The notes beneath the pieces are model-generated. The model saw nothing but the letters and a program-made list of their open reading frames with translations, did not search any database and was not told where the DNA came from. Shown piece after piece: positions 22,206 through 32,239 of a stretch of 64,000 nucleotides of DNA. Both the position numbers and the translations under genes were made by a program. The stretch's first letter is position 1; every line of letters starts with the position of its first letter. This DNA comes from Zantedeschia hybrid cultivar (Eukaryota; Streptophyta; Magnoliopsida; Alismatales; Araceae): NCBI GenBank assembly GCA_030544215.1, contig JARZZO010000006.1, forward strand, positions 49,948,501-50,012,500, given 5' to 3'.

Positions 22206-22595
22206 ATTATGTTTTTTACATACATATCCCTCAAATGCACTGTATTTGCGTATACCTTCAACTCTCACATATTAGCATCAATACCTTTGAAATATTTATA
22301 AAGTTGCGCTTATATCTCTCAATCTAATAATTTCACATAAATACCTTTAGATTCAATAATAGTTTGCATATATACCCCTCAATTCACTAAAACTTACATT
22401 ATGTACCCCCAACACCTCCGATGACATCATTATTTATCCATTGTTTTTAGCATATTTCATTACAATTCATCTAAGTTTGACAGGAGGAGTATAAATGTAA
22501 TATTTTAAAGATTTTAAGGGTATTGATGATAATATGTGAGTTGAGAGTATACATACAAATATGGTGTATTTCAGAGATATCTATGCAAAAAACCC
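22206..22595. mobile_element. Foldback element, family F1
   Basis: Inverted arms of roughly 180 bp. The left arm (CCTTCAACTCTCACATATTA, AGCATCAATACC) matches the reverse complement of the right arm (TAATATGTGAGTTGAGAG, GGTATTGATGAT). The tips read TATGTTTTTTACATA and TATGCAAAAAACC. No coding capacity. A related copy lies at 24535-24677 plus 44556-44830. Confidence 0.7.
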
Positions 22596-23239
22596 CAAAT
22601 AATTAAGGTGACGGAGGATTTATCTAGGTATCCTTGGAACATTAATTAAAGCTAGGAAAAGCGAAGATTTTTTTTGGGGGGGACGATGTTCCACGGGGGG
22701 AAACTACCACATCCTCAGTTGAAACAAGAGTACATTTGTCCGTTGAAACCACAAGAAGAAAAATGCCCTCTGACTAAGTGACTGGAGAAGTCAATTTTGC
22801 TTAGTCTAGTGCAAAACCATTAATATTCCTCGGGAAAGACTGCATATTTACACGAACAGCTGGAGTTATCAAGCAGTGATGGATCAAGGAGGGAAAAATC
22901 ACAGTCCGTAATAACAGTGGTCCATATACATATCATACTGGCATGGACACTGGCAGCTACGTAAGTAATTAAGCCTAAACTATTGCTCCTATATATGTTG
23001 GGTTTTGGTGATTAATTGGAATAAGGCAAAAATCTAAGGGCCGGGTGAAAAAACCGAAAAAGGTCCAAATTAACTAAACTAGATGGCATCCCTAATTTTT
23101 GCCCGTCGAGCCTTCAAGCATCCTACTAGGTGCCATGCCCCCAGATGAGGTATCTAGGAGGTACTGGTCTTGTGCTTGGTTGATTCACCTGTAGCTAGGT
23201 AGCCTCCTTCAGAGCACACTACAACCGCCTGGATAATTT
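22596..23239. other. Intergenic, nothing recognised
   Basis: Non-coding DNA downstream (relative to the minus strand) of the cyclin relic. No motif that I can name. Confidence 0.4.
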
Positions 23240-23884
23240 CTTGGCGTCAATTGATGAAGCACTTGTATTGGTCGGTTTTTGATCAGGGACATCTCTCTGT
23301 GGACGCACTAGAGATAGCCATAGCAGCTCTCGAAGTCCTCGGAATCAACGTGCGGGTCCAACTGGTTCATCTCCTGCGTGCTCATCACTCTCACCATGGC
23401 ATAATATGCATTGTTGTAACCCTTGCAACACAAAGACATATATATTATACATACGCCCTACGGTTATCAGCTTGAAACTAATCAAGAACTTGTGGAAATT
23501 AAGTAATTAAGATGAGGATGGAGATCGATGTTAATTATATATCAACACGCACATCATATATATAGAGAAAGATAGAGAAAGCGCGCTAGGGCTGGTTGAA
23601 TGAATGAATTGGTATCTACCTTTGGCTTAGGTTCTTGGCAGCGAGCATGACGGTGAGGAGGACGACGGGCTTGAAGTTGAGGGAGCTGACGAAGGATAGA
23701 CGTAGGCGACCACGTACCCCATGGGATCGCAGCACGGGATATGCTGGTGGATCCACCCCACGTATCGCTCCACCTCCGCTGCGGCGGAGTTTTTGGTCTC
23801 TTTCTGCACTATGATCTGCTGGACTGCAGAAGATAAGATGGTTGCTTCCCAGGGCAATGGATGATCAGCTGGCTTCTCCTCCAT
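23240..23884 (-). pseudogene. P-type (PHO80-like) cyclin relic, two exons
   Basis: Minus strand. Exon 1 (23884-23620) encodes ILSSAVQQIIVQKE, VERYVGWIHQHI and GYVVAYVYP, then shifts frame to SSLNFKPVVLLTVMLAAKNL. It ends at a GT donor (23619-23618). After about 195 bp an AG acceptor is followed by GYNNAYYAMVRVMSTQEMNQL (about 23421-23355), after which similarity stops and a TAG appears. The order matches the plant cyclin-P/U box: a VLSSLLQR-like helix, CYVVAYIYLDRF, FNVHRLLITSVL, then YNNAYFARVGGIS and EMN. The normal basic and LDRF residues, one frame and the last helices are lost, so it is probably a pseudogene. An unusual functional gene with other exons cannot be excluded. Confidence 0.62.
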
Positions 23885-24534
23885 GAACGAGGGTTCGTCG
23901 ACGAGAAAGAGAAGTACTAGAAGAAGGAGAGCTGTGGAAACAAGAAACTAAGCAGACGATCGAGAGAGACCTTACAGCCAGGGCAAACGAGAAACTAAGC
24001 GGAGAAAGAAAACGAGGGAAGGAATTGGGATTCTTGGAGAGGAAGAGAACAACGAGCGCAGCTAGGCGAGGGCAGGGAAGATGAGCGTGCTGAGAAGACG
24101 CGGACGAGGGAGAGTGCTGAGATATTTATATGGCGAGATAGAGAGAGTGAACAAGTGACATTACCTAATAACGGGAGGGAGATACGCACGCTCAGGTGAA
24201 GTTCAAGTCCGACCCCAAAACGGAGATGATCTGCTCAACGTGGTCTAGGTTTTAGAGGCTTACTCGGAGTAATTAATTTTTAATCCCACGTCCTGGTCCA
24301 AATTATGTATGAAAAAAAATATACGCATCTTTTACGGGTTCCTGTACATCTTTGACGTAAAATAATATATAATATCATAGATTATTATATTTTATATGCC
24401 ATAAGCAAGACACTGTTATGATCTTTCTTATAAAATTAAATTATATTTTAATATTTCTGCAATTTAATTTCCTCTGTGGCGCTGTAAGAATCCACGGCGG
24501 TGCTCTCATGGATTTTGACAGGGGAAATATAATT
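23885..24534. other. Upstream side of the cyclin relic, non-coding
   Basis: Purine-rich on the plus strand near 23890-24180, which on the minus strand gives a CT-rich leader typical of plant 5' regions. The rest is AT-rich. No clear TATA placement. Confidence 0.35.
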
Positions 24535-24677
24535 GTCTTTAGGAATTTTTGCATATGTATTCTTGAAATACATGTATTTGTATCTATATCCTCAACTCCT
24601 CCCTTATTATTATTACCAATACCCCTGAGATCTTCAGAAATATTACAGTTATACCCCTCCGACAAAGTGTTGTAAAT
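24535..24677. mobile_element. Foldback element F2, left half (target of Tat-A)
   Basis: Its sequence (for example CATATGTATTCTTGAAATAC, CCTCAACTCCTCCC) is inverted-repeated at 44700-44830 on the far side of Tat-A. Removing Tat-A and one TAAAT restores a single foldback unit related to 22206-22595. Confidence 0.65.
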
Positions 24678-25573
24678 TGATGAGGCAGAATCCGATTCGG
24701 CCTATTAAAGTAAGCCCAAATCCCGTTCAGCCCACCAGCAGCAGTACCAGGCCCTCCGGGAGCCTTCGGCCCATCAGCGGCCCAACAGCCCTCGGCCCGT
24801 TAGCGGCACCGTCGCTCCCGGCCCAACATGCTTCAGCCCGTCAGCGGCCCACCAGCCAACGGCCCGGGAACAGCGCGGCAGCCCAGGGCCCAACAGGCTT
24901 CGGCCCATCAGCGGCCCAACCCCCTTCGGCCCGGTAGCCGAATCCGGCCCACTCAGATGGCGGATCAGGCACTATGGCGGTTTACCAGTAAGTCCGCATT
25001 TAGTCCTATATCGGCTGCCACCGTTAACCGTCCGCTATCCTTTGCTATAAATACACCGCTATTTATTGCCCAAAGGATACTTCCTCAAGCCTCCGAGACC
25101 CTTAAAGGACTACAGTCCGAAAAGCATTAAAGCTACTCTCTTTGCCTTCTGAATCGAATCTTCTTTAGGAGCTAACTTGACCGTCGGAGGGGGTTCCCCA
25201 GGGCTGATGCCCGGGACTCCTGCTGACTGGTTTTCTTCTTCTTTCCCTCCTGCAGGAGCTCGGTTCGAATCATCGCCGACCTTCCCGAGTCGGTCTCGGC
25301 CGCCGACCTCAGACTCCTCTCCCTGGTCTCGACGCCGTGCGCCGGCTGCCCTACGACGGAGACTCGGTCTCGCGCCGCCCCTTCGTCCGCCGAATGAGCT
25401 TCGGCCCCGACTTCCCGGAGCGAGCCAGCCTTCGGACCTTCGGCTCCGCAGCCTCTGCGTCCTCCGTCTTCCGGATCCCCGTCGGGCCCCTGAACACCGA
25501 TCCGACCCAACACCGGATCCCTCTCTTTGGATTCCGGCTTCGGAATTCGGTCGTGATAGCTTCGGCTACATCA
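24678..25573 (+). repeat. Tat-A 5' LTR
   Basis: 896 bp, TGATGAGGC...CTACATCA. The U3 (about 24730-24945) is built of imperfect repeats of roughly 20-30 bp with GGCCCAACAG and TTCGGCCC. A TATA box (TATAAATA) is at 25046-25053. Confidence 0.95.
25046..25053 (+). promoter_or_regulatory. TATA box of the Tat-A 5' LTR
   Basis: TATAAATA, conserved at the same place in the 3' LTR (about 44022-44029) and in the Tat-B LTR. It is followed within about 30-40 bp by the presumed start of the R region. Inferred by position; no transcript evidence. Confidence 0.7.
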
Positions 25574-25575
25574 CG

Positions 25576-25593
25576 TGGCGCCGTCTGTGGGAA
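25576..25593 (+). other. Tat-A primer-binding site
   Basis: TGGCGCCGTCTGTGGGAA starts 2 nt after the LTR. It has the TGGCGCCGT start common to Tat/Athila PBSs but is not the perfect tRNA-Asp complement seen in the Athila-like element. Confidence 0.8.
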
Positions 25594-25609
25594 ACCAACA
25601 AAACAAGTC

Positions 25610-27277
25610 ATGTCTCAGCGACCTGTGACCCGACGGTCCGGACAAAGCGAAGCAGAAGCAAGGGAGGCCTCGGCGCAGATGCTGCCTTCCGAAGGTGCAC
25701 CTTCTGCCCCGCCGAGCCTGCCTCTGCCAACCATACCGGAGTCTCTCGGCTCGGAAGACCGAGTGGGGGTGCTCCAGCAGCAAGTGGCAACGCTGGCCAC
25801 TGCCGTCACGTCCCTAGCGCCTCTTCAGGAGATGGTGTCCGCCATCGCCCAGCGCATGGGACTGATGGGACAGCTTCCTCAACAGGCGCCGCTCCCCCCA
25901 CTCTATCCAGTACAAGATACCCGGTTCCGGCCGGCGCCTACACCGGTTTCTCCCAACGAAACCGCGGCGACGCGCAGCGAGCCCTCGGCGCTACCTGCCC
26001 GAGCTCCCCGTGCCGATCGTCTGACGGAGCAGGATTATGCTTCGTCGGAGTACCGTCCGGCCCGGACAGGAGGACAATCCGTCGCCACCTCGACCGCCCC
26101 GGACCTGGACCGGCGGATGATGGCAATGCGCAAAGAGATGCAGCAGATGGTGTCTCGGCCTCACGGGGCGCCTCTCGCCAGCAGCATCCTGGAGCAGACC
26201 CCATTCACGGCGGAGCTCCTGGCCACCGAGGTGCCCCCCAATTTCAAGCTACCGAAGGGCCCTCTCTACGACGGGATGACAGATCCGGTCTGTCATTTCC
26301 AGATATTCAACGCCTACCTCCGGGTCCGAGGGATCTCCGAGGCAGTCCGCTGCCGTCTTTTCCCCCTCACCCTTGAAAAAATCGCCCTCACCTGGTTCGA
26401 GACACTGGCCCCCAACTCCATCCACTCCCTAGTCCAGTTGGGCCAGTTATTCATCGACCAGTTCTATGATGCCACCCGGCAGTGCAAAACCTCCGCCAGC
26501 TTGCTGGCCATCCGACAAGGCCCCACCTAAACTCTCCAGGAGTACTTCACCAAGTTCCGGACCAAGGCCGCCCATATCTCGAACCTCGATAGCTCGATCG
26601 CTGTCTCGGCCGTGATCAGCGGGTGCCGGGATGAGGGGCTCCTCAGCTCCATTGGGAAGCGCCATCCCCCTACCTTCCAGGACCTCGTGGCCTGAGCCCA
26701 TAAATACATCAACCGGGAGGCCCTGATACTGTCCAGGGGTAAAGGCGCAGCCGAAGCCACCGCGGCACCTGCTCCCCAGGTGGTCCGACCTCGGCCAGAA
26801 GACCAAGAGCCCTCCCAAAAGCGATATCGCCGGGAGAACTGGGACAGGGAGAGGCGACGGGACCCGCAGCCGCGGTACCTACCCTTACCTGCTCCCCCTT
26901 CCCGGATGCTCATGGAGGTGAAGGGCATGCTCCGGCGGCCTGATCGCATCAAGACTGATCCTCGCCGAAGGGACCCCGGCAGATACTGTGAATATCACCG
27001 GGAGATCGGCTACACGACGGATGAGTGCCGGCAGCTCCGGGAGGAGATCGACCGCATCATCCGGGAGGGAAGATTGCCGCAGTACCGACGGGAGCAGCCG
27101 CCGCAACAGAACCGGGACGTCCCTGCAGCGCCCAGGCAACAGCAACCCCCGGCGATAGAAGCCGCTCCTCCACCAAAGGTCACCTCGGCCCCGGTAGAGT
27201 CATCCCATCAAAGACCCAGTTCTGGGTCTATCATGATGATATCCGGAGGGCCGGGGGAAGGATCAAGGCCGCGGTAG
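25610..27277 (+). pseudogene. Tat-A gag
   Basis: Starts at ATG 25610 (MSQRPVTRRSGQ), 16 nt after the PBS. It has a Pro/Ala-rich N-terminus, then the gag core (DPVCHFQIFNAYLRVRG, AVRCRLFPLTLEKIALTWFE, LVQLGQLFIDQFYDATRQC) and a basic linker with RERRRDPQPRYLP. The knuckle is CEYHREIGYTTDEC; Tat-B has His where Tat-A has Tyr, so a zinc ligand is lost here. Stops in one unshifted frame: TAA 26528-26530 (Tat-B has GAA), TGA 26693-26695 (Tat-B has an Arg codon) and TAG 27275-27277. A 399-codon overlapping frame is a GC-rich shadow. Confidence 0.92.
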
Positions 27278-30200
27278 CGCAACACCGTAGCGGCGGTTGA
27301 CGGCGAACCGAAGCGGCCTCGTCTAGAAGACATCACCTTCGGCGCCGAGGACCTGACTGATGTTCAGGTCCCTCATGATGACGCCCTCGTCGTCAATGCT
27401 GTAATAAATAGCTATGATGTACATAGAATCTTTGTGGATAATGGAAGTGCCCCAAACATCTTGTTTTATGACTGTTTCAAAAAAATGGGATTGAGTGAGG
27501 CTAATATGAAGCCTCACCGGGGCCCCCTCTTTGGTTTTAACGGCTCGCCTTGCCGAGTAGAGGGCATTGTCCGACTCCCTGTAACTTTAGGCACCGCCCC
27601 CCGGCAATTAACCGTTGAAACGGACTTTGCCGTTGTAAAAATCGATTCAGCCTACAATGCCATATTCGGCCGAAGGCTCATCGGCGGGGTCGGAGCCGTG
27701 CCTTCGTCCTTCCATCAGAAGCTGAAGTTTCATACCAGCCATGGAATAGGTGAGGCCAGGGGGAACCAAGAAGCAGCCCGGCAGTGCTACATGATTTCGG
27801 TCAAGGGGAAGACCGCAGCCGAAACCCTAACGATCGAATCATCGGCCGAGGCATCTCCAGGAGAAGCACTCCTCGCCGTCCCTATTCCGGGAGGCGAAGG
27901 ACGAGTCCTGATGATAGGCTCCGGCCTAGAAAAGACTGAAGCAGAGAAGCTTACCGAGTTCTTGAAAAAGAATCTCGACGTCTTCGCCTGGTCTCCGGCG
28001 GACATGCCCGGGGTTGACCCGGAGGTAGCAGAGCACCGACTCCATACCGATCCCGACCAGCCCCCGGTAAAGCAGAAGCGGCGCACCTTCAATCAGGAAA
28101 GGAGGGCCGCCATCCAAGCCGAAGTGCAGAAGGGGCTGGACGCCGGACACCTCCGAGAGGTGCACCATCTGGACTGGATCGCCAACGTGGTCATGGTGCC
28201 AAAGAAAGATGGCAAATGGCGTATGTACGTGGACTTCACCAACCTCAACAAGGCCTGTCTGATGGACAGCTTTCCGCTGCCTCGGATAGACCAGGTGGTG
28301 GACGCGACTTCCGGCCATGAGCTTTTAAGCTTCCTCGACGCCTACTCAGGCTACCACCAGATCCGGATGCATCCGGATGGTGAGAGCAAGACCAACTTCA
28401 CGACCGATTTGGGCCTGTACTGTTATACCCGAATGCCCTTCGGTCTGAAGAACGCCGACGCGACATATCAGCGCCTGGTCAACAAAGTGTTCGCCCCGCA
28501 GCTCGGCCGAAACATGGCGGTCTATATAGACGACATGTTGGTCAAGAGCCGCGTTGCTGCAGAGCATTTGGCCGACCTGGCCGAGACTTTCTCCGCCCTT
28601 AGGCGGTATAAGATGAAGCTGAACCCGGCCAAGTGCGCCTTCGGGGTAGCCTCCGGCAAGTTCCTCGGCTACATGGTCACTCACCGAGGGGTGGAGGCTA
28701 ATCCCGAGAAGGTTTCGGCCATCATGCAGATGCGCCCCCCGGCAAACCTCCGAGAGGTACAGAAGCTGAACGGGAGGATCGCAGCCCTCAGCCGCTTCAT
28801 GTCAAGGGCGGCAGACTACTGTTTCCCCTTCTTCAAGCTGCTAAAGAAGGCCAACAACTTCGACTGGACGGAGGAGTGCCAGGCAGCCTTCAATCAGCTG
28901 AAGGCCTACCTCTCCAAAGTCCCCATCTTGTCCAAGCCGGTTCCCGGGGAACCCCTGAGTTTGTACCTTGTAGTCTCCGAGACGGCTCACAGCGCCGTCC
29001 TCGTCCGAGAGCAAGATGGCGTTCAGAAGCCGGTTTACTACACCAGCCGAGCCCTTCAAGGAGCAGAACTCCGGTATCTTGCCCTGGAGAAGCTGGCTCT
29101 GGCCCTCGTCTCGTCCGCGAGGAGGCTCCGGCCTTACTTTCTGGCCCATTCCGTGAAGGTCCTCACCGACCAGCCCCTAAGGCAAATTCTCTCCCGGCCG
29201 GAGGTGTCCGGCAGGCTGGCGAAATGGGCGATCGAGTTAGGAGAGTTCGACATCTCCTACGCCCCTCAGGTAGCAATAAAAGCCCAGGCGTTGGCAGATT
29301 TCATCGCCGAACTTACCCCCGGCGCCTGCTCGGCACCTCAGCCGGTGCCCAACGCGCCCGAAGCCGAGGCTACTTCGGCTCCTGCGCCAGCAGACGAATG
29401 GCGACTCTTCGTGGACGGCTCCGCGTGCTCCACGGGCAGCGGCGCCGGATGGATCCTGGCATCGCCCGAAGGGGTCGTCACGGAGTACGCCTTGCGCTTC
29501 TCCTTCCCAGCAACTAACAATGCCGCCGAGTACGAAGCTCTAATCTCCGGCCTCCGGGCCGGGAAGAAGCTCGGCGCCCGGAACCTGAAAGCCTTTAGCG
29601 ATTCCTAGCTGATCGCCAGCCACATCTCCGGGGAGTACGAGGCTCGGGACGCAGTAATGGCGTCTTATCTCCAGGTGACTCGCAAACTCCTCGCCCAATT
29701 CGATTCTTATGAAATCGTGAGGATCCCGAGAGCCGAGAATACCCGGGCCGATGCACTTTCCCGGCTGGCGTCAACTCAAGACGGGGGAGGAGGCCGAATG
29801 ATCCTCGTCGAGGAGCTCGCCGAACCAAGCCTCGGCGAACCCGAAGCCATGCTAGTCACTGAGGTCGAGGCCGAGACATGGATGACTCCCCTCGTCGCCT
29901 TTCTTCTCCGAGGAGAAGTCCCGCCAGATCCGAGGGAGGCGAAGCACATTCGGCAGCGCTCAGCCCACTTCCTCCTTCTGGACGGGGTGCTATACAAGAA
30001 ATCCTTCGGCCGACCACTGCTGCGGTGCCTCGGCCCGACTGAAGCCGACTACGCCACAAGAGAAGTCCATGAAGGGGTGTGCGGGGCGCATGCGGGAGGA
30101 AGGGCCCTGGCTCACAAGTTCTTGAGGCAAGGCTACTGGTGGCCAACACTCCGAGAGGACGCTTTACCCCTCGTGCGGCGCTGTGACCAGTGCCAGAGGT

Positions 30201-31114
30201 TCAGCTCCCTCATTCGCCAGGCAGCCACCCTTCTGACCCACTTGTCCGATCCCTGGCCTTTCGCCCAATGGGGAATCGACCTCCTGGGACCTTTTCCCGT
30301 CGCCACCGGCCAAAGAAAATTCCTCATCGTGGCGGTAGATTATTTCACTAAGTGGGACAAAGCCGAACCCCTTGCGTCAATAATTGATAGCAATGCTTGG
30401 AACTTCGTGTGGAAGTCCATCATTTGCCGGTTCGGCATCCCTCGGGCCATCATTTCTGACAATGGAAAGCAGTTCGACAGCCGATGATTCAGCGACAACT
30501 GCGCCAGCTTCGGCATACTTCACAAATTCACTTCGGTGGCGCATCCTCGAGCAAACGGCCAAGTCGAAGTCACTAATCGAAGCCTCCTGCAGGGATTGAA
30601 AACCCGCCTCGGCGAAGCTAAAGGCCGATGGGTAGAGGAGCTGCCAAGTGTTCTGTGGGCCTATCGGACGACAAGCCGAACCCCCACCGGCGAAACTCCC
30701 TTTCGCATGGCCTATGGGATAGAGGCCGTTATTCCGGTGGAAATCGGCCTTCCCTCTCCCAGGGTCGTTGCTTACAGTCCGGAGGCCAACGAGGAAGGTT
30801 TGAAAGACCACCTGGACCTCATTGAAGAGACCCGAGACAAGGCTCGTATCCGGCTGGCGGCTTATCAACAGCGCATGGCCAAGTACCACAACACTCGAGT
30901 AAAGCCCCGAAGCATTGAAGTAGGGAGCCTCGTGTTAAGGAATGCTCATGCTTCCAAGCCAGCCGAAGCCTCAGGGAAGCTTGCCCCCAACTGGGAGGGG
31001 CCCTATCGGGTCAGGGAGGTGATCAGGCATGGAGCTTACCGGTTAGAGACCCTTTTGGGCCAACCTCTTCCTCGCACCTGGAATGTAGAGCGCCTTCGGC
31101 GTTATTATATGTAA
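27278..31114 (+). pseudogene. Tat-A pol: protease, RT, RNase H, archaeal-type RNase H, integrase
   Basis: Same frame as gag. Protease FVDNGSAPNILFYDCF (Asp at about 27437). RT with VVMVPKKDGKWRMYVDFTNL, LDAYSGYHQIRMHPDG and VYIDDMLVKS (DD 28529-28534). RNase H to LTDQPLRQILSRP. The second RNase H has WRLFVDGSACSTGSGAG and NNAAEYEALISG and breaks at TAG 29606-29608, where Tat-B has CAG. Integrase: GVCGAHAGGRALAHKFLRQG, CDQCQRFSS, GIDLLGPFP, IISDNGKQFDSR (stop TGA 30485-30487), then HPRANGQVEVTNRSLLQ and an end at RRYYM (TAA/G region 31112-31114). No indel is needed to follow the frame end to end. Dual RNase H confirms Tat lineage. Confidence 0.94.
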
Positions 31115-31985
31115 GTCACCTCTCCCCAGGCTTTCAGCCGGAGGGTATGAATAAAGAACTCTCTTGTTCAGGAAACTTGTTGCTATTTTCTCTAAGTCCG
31201 TGTAAACCGTATCGGGAGTGGCTTCGGCCATGCAAACCGTATCGGGAGCGGCATGGTTCTCTTAAAGTCCGCGAGTCCTTCGATCCGACGAATGGCTTCG
31301 GCCATGTAATCCGGATCAGGATCAGGACGCGGCATGGTTTTCTCTAAGTCCGTGTAAACCGTATCGGGAGTGGCTTCGGCCATGCAAACCGTATCGGGAG
31401 CGGCATGGTTCTCTTAAAGTCCGCGAGTCCTTCGATCCGACGAATGGCTTCGGCCATGTAATCCGGATCAGGACGCGGCATGGTTTTCTCTAAGTCCGTG
31501 TAAACCGTATCGGGAGTGGCTTCGGCCATGCAAACCGTATCGGGAGCGGCATGGTTCTCTTAAAGTCCGCGAGTCCTTCGATCCGACGAATGGCTTCGGC
31601 CATGTAATCCGGATCAGGACGCGGCATGGTTTTCTCTAAGTCCGTGTAAACCGTATCGGGAGTGGCTTCGGCCATGCAAACCGTATCGGGAGCGGCATGG
31701 TTCTCTTAAAGTCCGCGAGTCCTTCGATCCGACGAATGGCTTCGGCCATGTAATCCGGATCAGGACGTGGCATGGTTTTCTCTAAGTCCGTGTAAACCGT
31801 ATCGGGAGTGGCTTCGGCCATGCAAACCGTATCGGGAGCGGCATGGTATTCTCTCAAAGTCCGCGAGTCCTTAGATCCGACGAATGGTTTCGGCCATGTA
31901 ATCCGGATCAGGACGCGGCAGGTTATTCTGAGTCTGCATAAGACGAAGCAGGAGTGGCTTCGGCCACACGAACCGCATCTAAAGC
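31115..31985. repeat. Tandem repeat block in Tat-A, 146-bp unit (dimer of ~73 bp)
   Basis: Starts just after the pol stop. Unit landmarks GCATGGTTTTC recur at 31332, 31478, 31624 and 31770, exactly 146 bp apart. Each unit contains two related halves of about 73 bp sharing GGCTTCGGCCATG. A core (AAACCGTATCGGGAG) matches the reverse complement of the Tat-B repeat, so the block is homologous but has been rebuilt with a different period. Confidence 0.9.
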
Positions 31986-32239
31986 AGCCGTATCTGCTGG
32001 CGGTATTCTGTCAACGCCCTATCTGAACCTACATCGGGTCTCGGCTTCGCAAACTATAGCGAACGACAGAAGGATCTCGGATTTCAGAAAGGCCAGATCC
32101 AGTCAAGTCATGCAGAAAACAATGAGGTAAGATTCAGAAACACTTCCTGTATTCACAGAAGGGGAAGTACAAAATCGGCCATCTGCCTGGCCGAAGGCTT
32201 ACAAAAGTGGAAAAACAAAAACCGAGGGGAGCCCGCGTA
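31986..32239 (-). other. 3' tail of the Tat-A antisense gene
   Basis: Non-coding. It matches the reverse complement of the Tat-B gene tail (TACAAAATCGGCC). It lies between the antisense stop codon and the repeat block. Confidence 0.5.

Noticed and set aside
25177..26376. 399-codon open frame overlapping Tat-A gag
   Set aside because: It starts in the LTR, has Arg/Pro-rich composition typical of GC-rich shadow frames, and the gag frame carries the recognisable domains.
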